From NCBI GenBank assembly GCA_964020155.1, contig OZ026549.1, positions 2,849,633 to 2,913,632 on the forward strand: a DNA stretch of 64,000 nt, given 5' to 3'. This DNA is from Chondrilla cf. caribensis. Lineage: Eukaryota > Porifera > Demospongiae > Chondrillida > Chondrillidae. The position numbers and the translations under genes are program-made. This document shows positions 22,516 through 34,539 of the stretch, in pieces. The notes under the pieces were generated by a model. The model searched no databases and was not told where the DNA came from. It was given only the letters and a program-made list of their open reading frames with translations. Position 1 is the stretch's first letter. Each line of letters opens with the position of its first letter.

Positions 22516-25500
22516 ATTCTGTGGTGCATTATGATGATTAAGAACAATTTAGATTAGACTGAAGCAGCTGAAAAATAAACTTTAATTTAATCGAATACCT
22601 ACATACCATTAATTTCTACATTTAATTTCAAATCTAGAATATAGACTGAGCCTTAGTTTACATCCATAAGGCTGCATAAACATCATGACAACTGAACCAA
22701 AAATTGATTCACCAAAAGTGATATTCATTGACAAGTAATATTATTGTTATACATGACACAACCAAGTACATAAGATGCCAATAATTCCTTACTGCAATTA
22801 GATATACAGTCACTTTAAATTTACAGGCAGGAATTTGGATGTGTAACATTAATATTGATATTGGTGCATAACACGGCATGGTATGGAATGCAACAATTTT
22901 ATTACTACCAGTAAGTCAAAATTAATAAATATATGTGGTAAGTGTAACAAACTGCATCTACTAACGTCAAATCCAATGAAAATATAATGAACATGCTACA
23001 ACCAAGCTATTAATCCTTAATTCACTCTTTGTAATGTACTTGTTTCCCCTAGTCTCCCCTAAGGTAACTGTGGTGATTGATGGCTACACAGTTGACTCCA
23101 CTCAGTCCTCACCAGCTTCACTACCACTAGGAACAGCTCTTGTGTTGGTGTGTAGAGTCAGTGGAATACCACAGAGACAGATCAAATATGGCTGGACATG
23201 TCCAGATGGTCCATGTAAACGTTCAGGATATGCGGGGAGAAAGGTTGTTAACGACAATATTCTAGCAGTCAACATAACTTCTGACAGTGATGGAGGAACA
23301 TACACCTGTGAAGTGTCAAGAGATGAGACAGATTGGGGTTACAGCCAAAAATATACCCTCATTGTTTCAGGTTAATACACACAACAAACATGTGCTGAAA
23401 ATAAGTGGTGAAATTCTGTTTTCACAATCCTCAGGAATTTAGTTTCACTATGATTTTATGTAAACTGTTAACGGGAAACACAATTCTTGGTATGCCAAAA
23501 ACCCAAATTTGTAGTGTTAGTCAACTCCTCCAAATTTAGGACATACACAAAACAAGCAACATTCATGTAAGATCAGAAGATTCTCTGGGAATACATGTTA
23601 CATACCCAAACCAACTTTGATCATAAGTAGGTTGTTATTCAGATGCATAGTAAGCGGAATTTGTTCAAAACATGTCTCAACATGATTATCACCTCCCTAA
23701 ATTTCCACTGTTTCAAGGGAGAATTGGCAAGAACAAGTATGCTTACTGTTGAAACCTAATAAAAATGATGAAACAGATGAAAATGAAGGTTGGGGCTTAA
23801 TCAGAATTTTAACTATCGAATTCATAACAATGCATTAATGCACAAAGATATTATATGTGCATGTCAGAAACATTTTTATACTTATACAAGTGTATGAAAT
23901 GAAAAATGTTATTATCATTTAGGAGGACATGTTATCCACAGTTATGGGAGGCTTGTCCACTATCATCATGTAATCACTAGAGGAGATCAGCTTCTACCAC
24001 CTGGTGATGTAACAGGGCCTGGTAGAATGGACTGCATAGGAACTGCACCAGAAACTGCTCGTTTTATATTTAAAGGTGGCAAAGGTGGCAAGCAACCCAA
24101 CCATTTATTCGTAAATCGAAGTGTTGAGGATGGTGATCAAAAGGCTACTTTATTCCTCAATCGAGCTTACTTGTCAATGAACGCTTTCACTGCAGAGTAT
24201 TCCTGTCAGAATCATACATATATTCTTTTCTATCTAACACCAGGTAATAACTACTACTAATACTAGGTATAACTTACAATATGAAAGCATTCACAATTGT
24301 AATTACAGCATCAAGTGATATTAATTCTAATGCTTTATTATTGTTTTATCACTCCCTGACAGGTACATTATCCAATGTCACTATCATGAGGGCTGTGCCA
24401 AGCACTACTAATGTAAGAATAGTCCTCAATGATATTCCCTCAGATATTGGTAGAGTCATTGCAGGATATGAACGTCATGACCTTGGACTGACACTGCAGG
24501 GAGAGTATGCAAATATTGTGAGAAGTACACAGAATACATTCTTATCACTAGTCCCAGGTTCTAGGTACACAGTAGTAGTGCAGGGACTGAGTCCAACTGC
24601 GAATGGAGGTCAAAGAAGTCAGCATGTCACAAGAGATTTCAAAACTAAAGAGAAAGGTCAGGGTAATATCACATTTTACTTGAGCATATATATTCATCTC
24701 ATACTAGGTGGTGCATAAAGAGTCTAATTTGGACTGAGTTACAATTTTTTGTGTTAGAGTTCTTTGGAATGAGGGCAGGGTACCACATAACTATTTACTA
24801 CTTTCCAAAATCAATTTATTGAGCATTTGTGCTGAACTTCTATTGGTATGCCCCTTTAGCCCCCACACATCACAACAAAGTATAACTGAAATAAAGAACA
24901 AAATAACTTGCATGTATACAATTTATACTTACACATCAATTATGCATACATATCTATGGATGCATTATATTAAATTTTATGTACAGTACATATGTACAAT
25001 GTATATGTACATATATATACCTAATCATAATAGCACATTATTCACCTAACCATCTGTATTATGTACAAAAAAATCTTTTTCGGGGTGGAGGTAAGGCCAC
25101 ACATTTGCCTTCCCTTCAGAGAAATTCCCCCTCCCTTTTCTGGAGATTCTATATTTACCTCCCTTGAGATACCTCATACAATTATTCAGAGCACATAAGA
25201 TATCTATAGGTTTTAGGAAACAGATTTCCTGGGATGAATATGGTCCCACAATACAAGTACTACATAATTATACTATAATATATTTATTGAATTGAATTGA
25301 ATTGAATTGATTTTATCCATACATACACATAAAGTAAATACATGCATGTACAGAAAGGGTTACACAAAAGGTGAACCTATATACGTGCTCCCCTAAAGAT
25401 AAGATGATGAGTCATATGATGAGTTGTAACATTGGTGAATGAGGAGGTATTTACATTATATTACATGAGAGAGGTATGTACATAGTGACAAATAATGATG

Positions 25501-28500
25501 AAATAACTTAGATTTGAAATTAAATAAATTAAATAAATTAAATTTGTATGTATCTACAACATCAAAGTGATAAATAGTGATAAAATAATTTAGATTTGAA
25601 TAAATTAAAATTGCATGTATCTACAACATCAGTAGGTAACTTATTCCATAAGTGCTGAGCGTTAATAAAAAAGGAGAACCTATATACATTGATACGAGAT
25701 GCAGGGATGTATAGAACAAAGGGGTGTGATCTAGATGGAATTTTCTTAAAAGTAAAATATCTATCAAAGGGGATACATCCCATGTTATGGACGATTTTGT
25801 AGACTTGGCAACATACAGCAATAGTTCTTCTGCATTCTAGAGTAACCCATTGTAGATTCCTGCAGAGCTCAATATAGGCAGTTGACCAACAGCTGGCACT
25901 GTGGTTCCATTTGGTATCACAAATCCATCTAGCTGCTCTTTTCTGAATTTTTTCAATGCTGTCAATAGACTTCTGGTGATGCGGAGTCCAAACTGGGGAT
26001 GCGTATTCAAGATGAGGGCGAACAAGAGCCAAATAGGCTTTACGTTTAGCATCTTGATGGCAGCCGTGCATGGAGCGTCTCAATAAATTGAGCATCTGTG
26101 ATGCTTTAGATGTTATCTCGGCAACGTGGTTAGTCCAGCTCAGTTTCTTATGTATTTTTACTCCCAAGTACTTGATGACATCTACCCAATCTAGTGCGTT
26201 GTTGTTGATGTAGTAGGTGAATGATAAAACTTCTTCAACGATATGTTCATTACCTTGCATTTATTTGTATTCAATACAAGCTGCCACTTTTGGGTCCAGT
26301 TGTAAAATTTATCGATGTCATGTTGGAGGAGGATACAATCTTGCTGGGTCTTCACTTCTTTATACATGTATTTATTTACACTAATTACATATACATATTA
26401 ATGGATTATAAATTATGCGTATGTACGTAATACGTAGCACTTTCACCTAGCCATCTGTATATGCACACAAAAAGCTTTTTTGAGAGTGGATGTCACATTT
26501 GCCTTCCCTTCAGAGAAATTCCCCTCCCCCTTCTGGAGATTCTATATTTACCTCCCTTGAGATACCTCATACAATTATTCTGAACACATCAGATATCTGT
26601 AGGATTTAGGAAACAGACTTTCTGGGATGAATATGGTCCCACTGTACACACACACCATCACAATATAAATAACACAAATAATATCACAGTGATTACTTTA
26701 AGAGATAAACTCTTAACTATGTTTATTGTATTGCGTGGGCATTCTTCAAAGACGCCGCCAGTGCAATATCAAATAAGCGCCTATGCGTGAACATGGTTTT
26801 TCAATTATCAGATTCATAATAAACAAAAGAACAGTTACCAAACAACATGTACACTCAATAACACCGTGTTGAGATTATAACTACGTACAATAGAACAATT
26901 CGTATAATACATAAGTATTGTTGTACATTAACAGTTAAATTGAATGAAGTAGTTCACGTTTACATAGCGTATAATCGTTCCTCTGGATCAAAATTGGGCT
27001 TCTGCTGAAAAATGTTTATAGTACATCCTTGGGACGAACAACCTTAAAATGCTGCAGAAATCTTGCTGGTATACGGTAGATTAGCCACACAACTGAGAGG
27101 CGAACGATTCACACGGGATCCTTGTAGTAGTTTAGAGATGCTCAACTCATGTTCCATCGTAGTTGTTGTAGTTGCTTCATGTTTTTGTCGTCACTGAAGC
27201 TAAAATCAAATCGGTTTTCACCACGAGAGCGCTTTACTTTAGAGGGATAGAGAGTAGCTTCATTTGCCATAGTTCTTGAACTAGAACCGTTATTTTCATC
27301 AGCGACTTTTAGTCAAATTCGATCTAGAGCGAATAGAAAGTCAGAGCGTCGATCTTTTCATAATTTCTATCGTTCAAAGTTACAATAAGCTAGTTATCAC
27401 TCAGGTACGAGGGCAATGAGTCCGATATTGTTACACGCCCTCGTGTCTCGATCCATGTCTCGATCCATAGATACTCGACCTGCTCGATCGTACAATATCG
27501 GACACATTGCCCTTGTAACCGAGTGATAACTATTACATATTATAATACATATATTTATTGCTTTTTATGAATTCAGAACCATCTGCTCCAAGATATCCCT
27601 CTATAATTGGAGATGATAAAGATGGAATTGAACTAAACTGGATACCTCCACTAGAACCCAATGGAGATGTCTACTATCTCATTGAATACAATGATGGAAT
27701 TAATACTGCTTCAGTAAATACCTCAAGTGAGTCTACTTACTTCCATTTAACAGGACTACAGAAAGGAGTGACCTACAACATCACAGTGGTGGCAGTGAAC
27801 TCAGCAGGAAGGAATGATACTGGAGCTGTTCTACAGAGTAAGTACCTGTCAATAGGTGATTACATGAATTGTCAGTTGTCATGGTATAAAGTTACCCAAT
27901 AGCATATAGATAATTGTCAAACAACAACTCATTCACAGTATATAGTAGCACTGACATATTTGATGGCAATAGTGAATAGTCCTTAATTTCATAAGCATTT
28001 GATATGTTGCAATGTACAGGCATGGCTTTACTACACAGTACAAATTGGTGATATCATTTATATATTATGTGTGTATATATGTGGATACACGTGTACATAT
28101 ATGCATGTGAGTGCAATAGGTCTTCATTGACATTAGTTATTTATAATTGTATTCACACAGTATCCATTCCTCTACCTACTACAGATAACCCCATAGGTGA
28201 GTCTATTCAGACATTCTTTGTCTTATGTATGGCACATCGGATTCCTCAATTGTATCATTCTATTGTATGATATGTAAGATATACAAAACCGTCATGATAA
28301 TACATTTACTGCTATCTTCCTTGAATTCAGCAAATGTAACAGCTGGTGTCATTGGAGTTATTGCAGTCCTACTGATAGTAGTGACTGCCATAGCCATTAT
28401 AATAGTGATAGTGATCATCTACATAATCAAGTGCAAAAGACAAAAAGGCGTACCGGAAGGAAATGGAGAAGCTGACAATACAGAACATTACTACAGTGTA

Positions 28501-28782
28501 GCCACCGAAATTGCACTAACACAACCTCCTGGAATCCCAGGAGAAGAAGTCTATCAAGAATTGGATGTTAGCAAGATGGATGATGATGTGACGACCAACA
28601 AAAACTATCAAAAAATGAATGTCAGAACAATGGATCCGTTGAATTATGTAGTGATGAACAAAAGAGGCTATCTAGGATTGGATGCCAGCAAAAGGGATGA
28701 TGATGGTATTTGCAGCAAAGATTATGAAGAATTGGACCTCAAAATGCTGGACAAAACCACCAACTATGCATCATTGAAGTGA
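20350..28782 (+). CDS. Receptor unit 3: intact Ig-X-FN3-FN3-TM with YxxL/YxxM repeat tail
   Basis: Predicted 583-aa type I receptor. Exons: 20350-20419 signal peptide (diverged from other units, same 23 codons); 23053-23370 Ig (24-129); 23923-24243 unknown two-cysteine domain (130-236); 24363-24656 FN3 (237-334); 27577-27837 FN3 (335-421); 28161-28196 stalk (422-433); 28331-28782 TM (about 438-465) and tail. All joins are phase 1 and the whole frame is open. TM and juxtamembrane (GVPEGNGEADN, HYYSVATE) resemble units 2 and 6. The distal tail resembles unit 4: YQEL, YQKM, YVVM, YLGL, YEEL, YASL. YEEL-x10-YASL is ITAM-like though wider than the usual 6-8; two YxxM could bind PI3K. AATAAA at 28928-28933. 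Intron 4 holds a LINE and other insertions. Confidence 0.85.
20922..21182 (-). other. Possible Ty3/gypsy-type polyprotein relic
   Basis: An 86-codon reverse-strand frame of higher GC than its surroundings. The piece HLPYVNLRNADQEDLRGV followed by WVYQDCLVLFG resembles the linker before reverse transcriptase in LTR-retrotransposon Pol proteins (Leu-Pro...Leu...Phe/Val-Phe). No catalytic motif is present and the resemblance is weak. Confidence 0.2.
22321..22511. repeat. (CA)n microsatellite
   Basis: Long CA tract with CG and TG interruptions in intron 1 of unit 3. Unit 4 has a shorter CA tract at 32005-32107 at the matching place just before its Ig exon. Confidence 0.9.
25040..25260. repeat. 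Intron-4 segment, duplicated around the LINE
   Basis: The segment from ACCTAACCATCTGTAT to GGGATGAATATGGTCCCAC recurs at 26443-26645. Units 2 (15390-15590) and 6 (partly deleted) have it once. The LINE at 25287-26355 lies between the two copies. Confidence 0.6.
25287..26355 (-). mobile_element. 5'-truncated non-LTR retrotransposon (CR1/jockey-like)
   Basis: The reverse strand encodes the C-terminal end of a LINE reverse transcriptase, from a segment DIDKFYNWTQKWQLVLN (about 26250-26345) through KYLGVKIHKKLSW, AYLALVRPHLEYASPVW, IEKIQKRAARWI, to NAQHLWNKLPTDVV. A frameshift near 26215-26250 separates the first piece from the 232-codon remainder (25562-26260). The element ends in a (TTCAA)n-type tail at 25287-25311, a common LINE 3' end. 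Catalytic YADD and endonuclease regions are missing. Confidence 0.75.
26707..27390. mobile_element. Insertion of unknown type in intron 4 of unit 3
   Basis: Units 2 and 6 have nothing between the CTTAACT-like sequence and the TATATAATATTTGTA before exon 5; here about 680 bases plus the MITE at 27391-27532 intervene. Base composition is less AT-rich than the intron. On the reverse strand a 42-aa frame (27142-27270) begins MANEATLYPSKVKRSRGENR; I do not recognise it. Confidence 0.45.
27391..27532. mobile_element. Fold-back MITE
   Basis: Inverted ends TAGTTATCACTC and complement, continuing as ACGAGGGCAATGAGTCCGAT with few mismatches, about 40 bases each side. No coding capacity. Confidence 0.7.
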
Positions 28783-29320
28783 TAGTGTGTGAGAGGGCCA
28801 TCCAGGGTATAATAGCAGACATCATAAAATGATATTATTATTATCCTTTGTGTATGCATGTACATGTATGCACAAAAATATACGCATGTGTACTTGTTGT
28901 TGATGTTGACTTACAGCAATTATTGCAAATAAACTGTGGCATTGATATTACACACGAGTACAATGACATAGTGCCAATAGGGTCACTCCTGGATTATTTA
29001 AGCAAAATCTCAATGGAGACAGGAATCCAGATTGGTTAGGAATCAAAATTAGGATAAACAAGGGAATAATGAATAGCGAGCGATAGAGTATAATATTATA
29101 GTATAACTGTAGTTGCATTGGTAGTAGTATACTTACTATAGATCCATGTATACACGATGAGCTGTGTACAATCTTGTGAATAATCATAAAGAGAACATGC
29201 AACATGATGTACATACCCAGTAACACAAATTTAAATAGCTTCATCATAAACGAGGGAAAGCAAATCTATGTACATCTTTTTCAAAGCAATTAGTTTTTGG
29301 AGATGGAAATCACACCTAAA
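28783..29320. other. Unit 3 3' flank
   Basis: Contains AATAAA at 28928-28933. The first about 100 bases resemble the unit 4 flank after 34539. No gene seen. Confidence 0.45.
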
Positions 29321-29322
29321 AT

Positions 29323-29466
<144 letters not shown>

Positions 29467-29674
29467 TGTGCATTCAAGCATATCAAATAACATGAAGTAA
29501 TTACTGTGGTTTCTGAACTTCCGGCCCTATTGCACACTGTACATGGTATAGCATATTCCAAATGTTACCTTTCTATGTATCCATTAGTATACATTTTACA
29601 TGTTAATAATCCTAGGTGGTAATAGCCCATTGTGAAATTTGCAGTTGGATATAATCCTTAAATATTTTGTACTA

Positions 29675-31266
29675 CAGTGGAGTCTGGATAAATCGAAGTT
29701 GCAGGGAGTCAACCAAAATCTTCCACTTATCAGAAATTTACCTTAAGTAAACTACACTTTCATGGCTAGTGCTGTACTCCATAATTACTTCTGAATCAGC
29801 AACATACAGTAGTAATAGATCTCTACTGATACAACAGTTATATTAATAATATGCATAATAGAATAATGTATGTATATACAAAAATCATGAACTTGGTCCA
29901 AAATAATGAAGAATGTTTTTCTGTACTGCGTTATCAGCAATACACTTCTCAACTAATGTCTGCAAACCATTGAGTGTACGGTCACACTTGTCTGCATCAC
30001 ATTGCTTTTGCATAAAAAAGGTCCTCAACGTTGCAACTGCCTTGAAAGCTGATGTAGATGTGACAGGATCTACAGGCTCCCCACAATCATCATCTTGATT
30101 ATCTTCATCACCTTCATCATTTTCATCTGCAATGTCACCTGATACAGCCAAGTTGGAGTCAACATTCACTAGATCACTGAATGACAGAGATGAAGCAACA
30201 ATGCTGTTTTCCTGTAGGGTGGCCAGTTCATCTGGAGTGTCATCCTGGTCCTCTGTCTCTGTACTTTCTGTTGCAAATCCTGCCTTTCGGAAGCAGTTAC
30301 TGATTGTCTGTTGTGTAACGGACTGCCAAGCTGTACGCAAAGTGGACATGGCTTCTAGCAATGTGATGGAAAATTCCTTCATTTTCACCCCCAGCATCGA
30401 TATGACTCAATAAGATTTTCATTATAACTCGACGATAGTGGCACTTGAGATTATAAATTATGCCCAAATCACAGGGCTGTAGTTTAGCAGTTGTATTCGG
30501 TGGCAAAAAAACAAGGTTGGAAGCTTTGAGGTTGGTAACGTGAGGATGTGCTGGACAGTTATCAACGAGTAGTAAAACTTTCCTTCCCTGTCGATGCATC
30601 TTCTGATCAAACTTCCGAACCCAAGATGCAAAAATTTCTCCAGTCATCCAGGCTTTCTGATTTGCTTCATATTCAGTTGGTAAATGCTTAATCCCCTTGA
30701 AGCACCTTGGCTTTTTGAATTTACCAATAATCAAAAGGGGCAACTTCTCACTTCCATCACTATTTGCACATACCAATCCAGTAATGCGTTCTTTGGACCT
30801 TTTGCCGCCACTACAGGTTTCCCCTCTAAAAGCCATGGTTTTGTCAGGAAGTAACGTCCAGAAAATCCCAGTTTCATCAGCGTTGAAAATATCTCTTGGG
30901 TGGTAGTTCTGCACTAACTTGGGTAGAACATCTGTGGTCCATTGGTTTACGACTGTTGGGTCAACAGACATACTCTCACCACAAATTAGTTGAGAAGTGT
31001 ATTGCTGATAACGCAGTACAGAAAACATTCTTCATTATTTTGGACCAAGTTCATGATTTTTGTATATACATACATTATTCTATTATGCATATTATTAATA
31101 TAACTGTTGTATCAGTAGAGATCTATTACTACTGTATGTTGCTGATTCAGAAGTAATTATGGAGTACAGCACTAGCCATGAAAGTGTAGTTTGCTTAAGG
31201 TGAATTTCTGATAAGTGGAAGATTTTGGTGGACTCCCTGCAACTTCGACTTATCCAGACTCCACTG
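29675..31266 (-). mobile_element. Tigger/pogo-type element rearranged into a fold-back
   Basis: Flanked by TA (29673-29674 and 31267-31268) with ends CAGTGGAGTCTGGATAA and complement. The inverted arms are about 282 bp each (29675-29956 and 30986-31266), far longer than normal TIRs, and almost identical. The right arm is an inverted copy of the element's own 3' end, including the antisense of the last transposase codons. The true 5' end with the start of the transposase is gone. It lies where the signal exon of unit 4 would be expected. Confidence 0.85.
29885..30985 (-). pseudogene. Tigger-like (DDE_1) transposase, broken
   Basis: The reverse strand encodes a catalytic domain with FNADETGIFW (first D), LLLVDNCPAHPH (second D) and LQPCDLGIIYNLK (third D). 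This is followed by a C-terminal region rich in acidic residues ending HYFGPSS. A one-base change in a run of five C (30388-30392) shifts the frame between HIDAG and the VKMKEFSITLLEA region. The N-terminal CENP-B-type helix-turn-helix half is missing beyond 30985, where the inverted 3' arm begins. So it is truncated and frameshifted and cannot encode an active enzyme. Confidence 0.85.
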
Positions 31267-31990
31267 TAATATGAGCGTCATTTTAAAGTACAAATACTGT
31301 TGGTATGCGGAATGTACTTGCTTTTACCGGAAGTGAATGTTTAACAGCGTGTATCTTAAAATTGCGGAATTCCGTAAGGAACAATTCAATCGATCCTAAC
31401 TCGGAAACTATACTGGATAGCGATGTGAAACAAACTGCAACAGGAAGCACATTAAATGTACTATAACGTAGGACAACAAACAGGAAATCGTCATCATGTG
31501 CGAAATGGGCCCTTTTCTCATATCCTGTCACAAATTTTTAACGAAACTACATGGGTTTGGTTGGTGGGACAGGTACAATATTCATAGATTCTGGTTATCA
31601 TACATAGGGTTGAAGTATAAGATTTAATATTAATATATTCTCTCACATAATCGAAGACCATAATACAAGTATCTAAACTTTATATACCATACATGAAAAT
31701 AGGAAAGTGTTGCACTTGTGTGTATACATGGCAATCAGGTAAAGAGTACATGGTTAGTGTTATTCTAAGAGTGGTTTGTAAAGATGATCATGCAGTAATG
31801 CATGGTAATTTTTGCACCCTTCGAGTATTTCATTATTATGTGTTCTTAAGTGTTTCACCTTATTTGCACTTGCACCCCTCTGCACACCATAAACCTGGAT
31901 ACATGATAAAGCAGTTAACATGTGTTTGCAGAATCACACACAATCCATATTTCTGTAGGGGCCTTTAGCAAGGGCCATTTGCCCCTCCCC
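31267..31990. other. 5' remnant of unit 4 without a signal exon
   Basis: From about 31541 the sequence matches intron 1 of unit 3 (21900 onward). The stretch 31268-31535, where the promoter and exon 1 should be, matches nothing in the window. A reverse-strand frame of 82 codons (31283-31531) is open but unrecognised. Confidence 0.5.
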
Positions 31991-32004
31991 CACCTTGAAA
32001 ATTC

Positions 32005-32107
32005 ACACACATGCACGCATATACATACACACACACGCGCGCACGCACACACACACACTGCACACACACATGCACACACACACAGATGCACACACGCACA
32101 CACACAC
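32005..32107. repeat. (CA)n microsatellite
   Basis: Interrupted CA tract about 50 bases before the Ig exon of unit 4. Confidence 0.85.
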
Positions 32108-32155
32108 GACATTCCTCTGTGCTGGTTAGCTAACAGTGTACATTTCTACTCCCAG

Positions 32156-33902
32156 GTTCCCCAGAGGTAACTGTGGTGATTGATGGCTACACAGTTGACT
32201 CTACTCAGTCCTCACCAGCTTCACTACCACTAGGAACAGCTCTTGTGTTGGTGTGTAGAGTCAGTGGAATACCACAGAGACAGATCAAATATAACTGGAC
32301 ATGTCCAGATGGTTTATGTGAACGTCCAGGATATGTGGGGAGAAAGGTTGTTAACGACAATACTCTAGCAGTCAATATAACTTCTAACAGTGACGGAGGA
32401 ACATACATCTGTGAAGTATCAAGAGAGGAGGCAGATTCGGGATACAGCCAATATTACACTCTCAGTGTTTCAGGTCAATACACAAAATTTATACATAAAC
32501 ATATACAGGGACATGCTAACAAAACAATGAAAATGCTAACAAGTATATATGAAATAAATAATCCATCACGTTTATCATTATAGGGGGACATGTCATTCAC
32601 AGTTATGGGAGGCTTGTGCACTTGGAACATATAATCACTAGAGGAGATCAGCTTCTACCACCTGGTGATGGAACAGGGCCTGGAAGAATGGACTGCATAA
32701 GAACTGCACCAGAAACTGCTCGTTTTATATTGGACAATCCCATGCCATCCAACAATTTTGTATATCAAGGTGTTGAGGATCCCCCCAACCCTCAAATGGC
32801 TACTTTACTATTCAATCGATCATACTTGTCAATGAACAGTTTTGAAAATGCAGAGGGTTTCTGTGTGAGGAAATTAACATTTTTTAATATCTTTTTAATA
32901 GCAGGTACATACCTACAATATACACACATTCCGCCAATGCTTTATCTACTAGTTTATTCCTACAATATACACACATTCCGCCAATGCTTTATCTACTAGT
33001 TTATTTTTGTTTCATCATCTCTGGCAGGTAAATTACCCAATGTGACCATCGTGAGCGCTGAGCCAGGCACTACTGATGCAAGCATTGAATTAGACATTCA
33101 AGTCCCCTCAGGTATTACTAGACCCATTGTAGGATATGAACGTCATGTCTTTGGAGTGACACTGCAGGGAGAGTACAGAAATTTTCAGACAAGTAGACAA
33201 TATACATTCTCATCACTAGTCCCAGGTGCTAGGTACACAGTACTAGTGCAGGGAGTGAGTGGAGCTGCAGGTGATAGGAGTCAGCTTGTCACAAGAAGAG
33301 ATGTCAAAACTAAAGAAACAAGTGAGTATAGTGAATATAGTGAGTATATGCTATGCTATAACTTTTGAAATGCAGCAATTATGAAACTTGTGATTTGGAT
33401 TCTATCAATTCAGAACCATCAGTTCCAAGGTACATTATTGTACATGTACATAATATATTTATTGTTTTCCGTCAATTCAGAACCATCAGCTCCAAGGTAT
33501 CCCTGTATATTAGGAGAGAGTAGGGATGGAATTGAACTCAATTGGATACCTCCACTGAAACCCAACTGAGATGTCCACTATCTCATTGAATATAATGATG
33601 AAATTTATACTGTTTCAATAAATACAGCCAGTACATTCAGTAAATACCTCAAGTGAGTCTACATACTTGAATTTAACAGGACTACAGAGAGGAGTAACCT
33701 ACAACATCACAGTGGTGGCAGTGAACTCAGCAGGAAGGAGTGATACTGGACCAGTTCTGAATTACACACATAACCCACCGAGTGAGTAGCTAACATTACA
33801 ATGAGCAGTAAGCAAATTAATATGCATGCATTTTTACCTGGGATTATAAAACAGTGTAATATGTGTGTGATATGGGTGTGTATACAAGTGCATATGTGTG
33901 TA

Positions 33903-33984
<82 letters not shown>

Positions 33985-34539
33985 GTGCGCATACATGTGA
34001 CGGCTTGTGCATATGTGTTTGAACCTATTATTTGAAGGATGAACAATCTGATGTAGCAACATGCTCAAATTGCTTACTACAGTTAACACCCCATCACAAA
34101 AATCTCCTACCTCATCACAAAACACTCCTACTGCAGTGATCATAGCTGTAGCTGTAGTGATCATCGTGATCCTACTGTCATTATTACAATACTGAGTGTT
34201 TTGCTGATACTGAAGAAGAAGAAACAACCACCCATAGTGCAGTGTGACAAGGTGAACATGTCAGAGATTCATGACAAAGTGGATGATATTGTGGAGACCA
34301 ACCAAGATTATCAAGAATTGGATGTCAGCAAGATGGATGATGATGTGATGACCAGCAAAGACTATCAAAAACTGAATGTCAGAAAGATAGATCCTCTGGG
34401 TGATAAGGTGATGACCACGAAAAGCAATCTTGGATTAAATGCCAGCAAAAAGGATGATGCTGTTATTTGTGAAGAAGACTATGAAGAATTAGACACTGAA
34501 AGGATGGACGAGACCACCCAATATGCATCATTGAAGTGA
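32156..34539 (+). pseudogene. Receptor unit 4: Ig-X-FN3-FN3-TM pseudogene
   Basis: Exons: 32156-32473 Ig, intact; 32584-32904 unknown domain, of the unit 4/5 subtype (NAEGFC in place of EYSC); 33028-33321 FN3, intact; 33481 onward second FN3, broken by TGA at 33567-33569 and by a 22-nt tandem insertion near 33620 that shifts frame; 34083-34539 TM and tail. In the TM segment one G is lost (CCTACTGTCATT, about 34177) relative to unit 1, so the tail is out of frame. The tail itself is open: YQEL, YQKL, YEEL, YASL, with the third repeat reading SNLGL (tyrosine lost). There is no signal exon. An internal 47-bp tandem duplication sits in intron 3 (32912-33005). At least four independent lesions mark it as dead. 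Confidence 0.82.
33897..33980. repeat. (GT)n microsatellite before the TM exon of unit 4
   Basis: Pure GT tract. Its counterpart after exon 5 of unit 5 (49178-49273) is where that unit's TM exon has been lost. Confidence 0.9.

Noticed and set aside
22283..22557. Open frames of poly-(HT) and poly-(CV) on both strands, also at 29231-29561, 31915-32170, 33707-34227 and 49145-49371
   Set aside because: They are translations of CA/GT microsatellites and carry no other coding signal.
33481..33780. Unit 4 rescued by alternative splicing around the TGA
   Set aside because: Besides the stop there is a 22-nt insertion in the same exon and a separate frameshift in the TM exon, and no signal exon exists.
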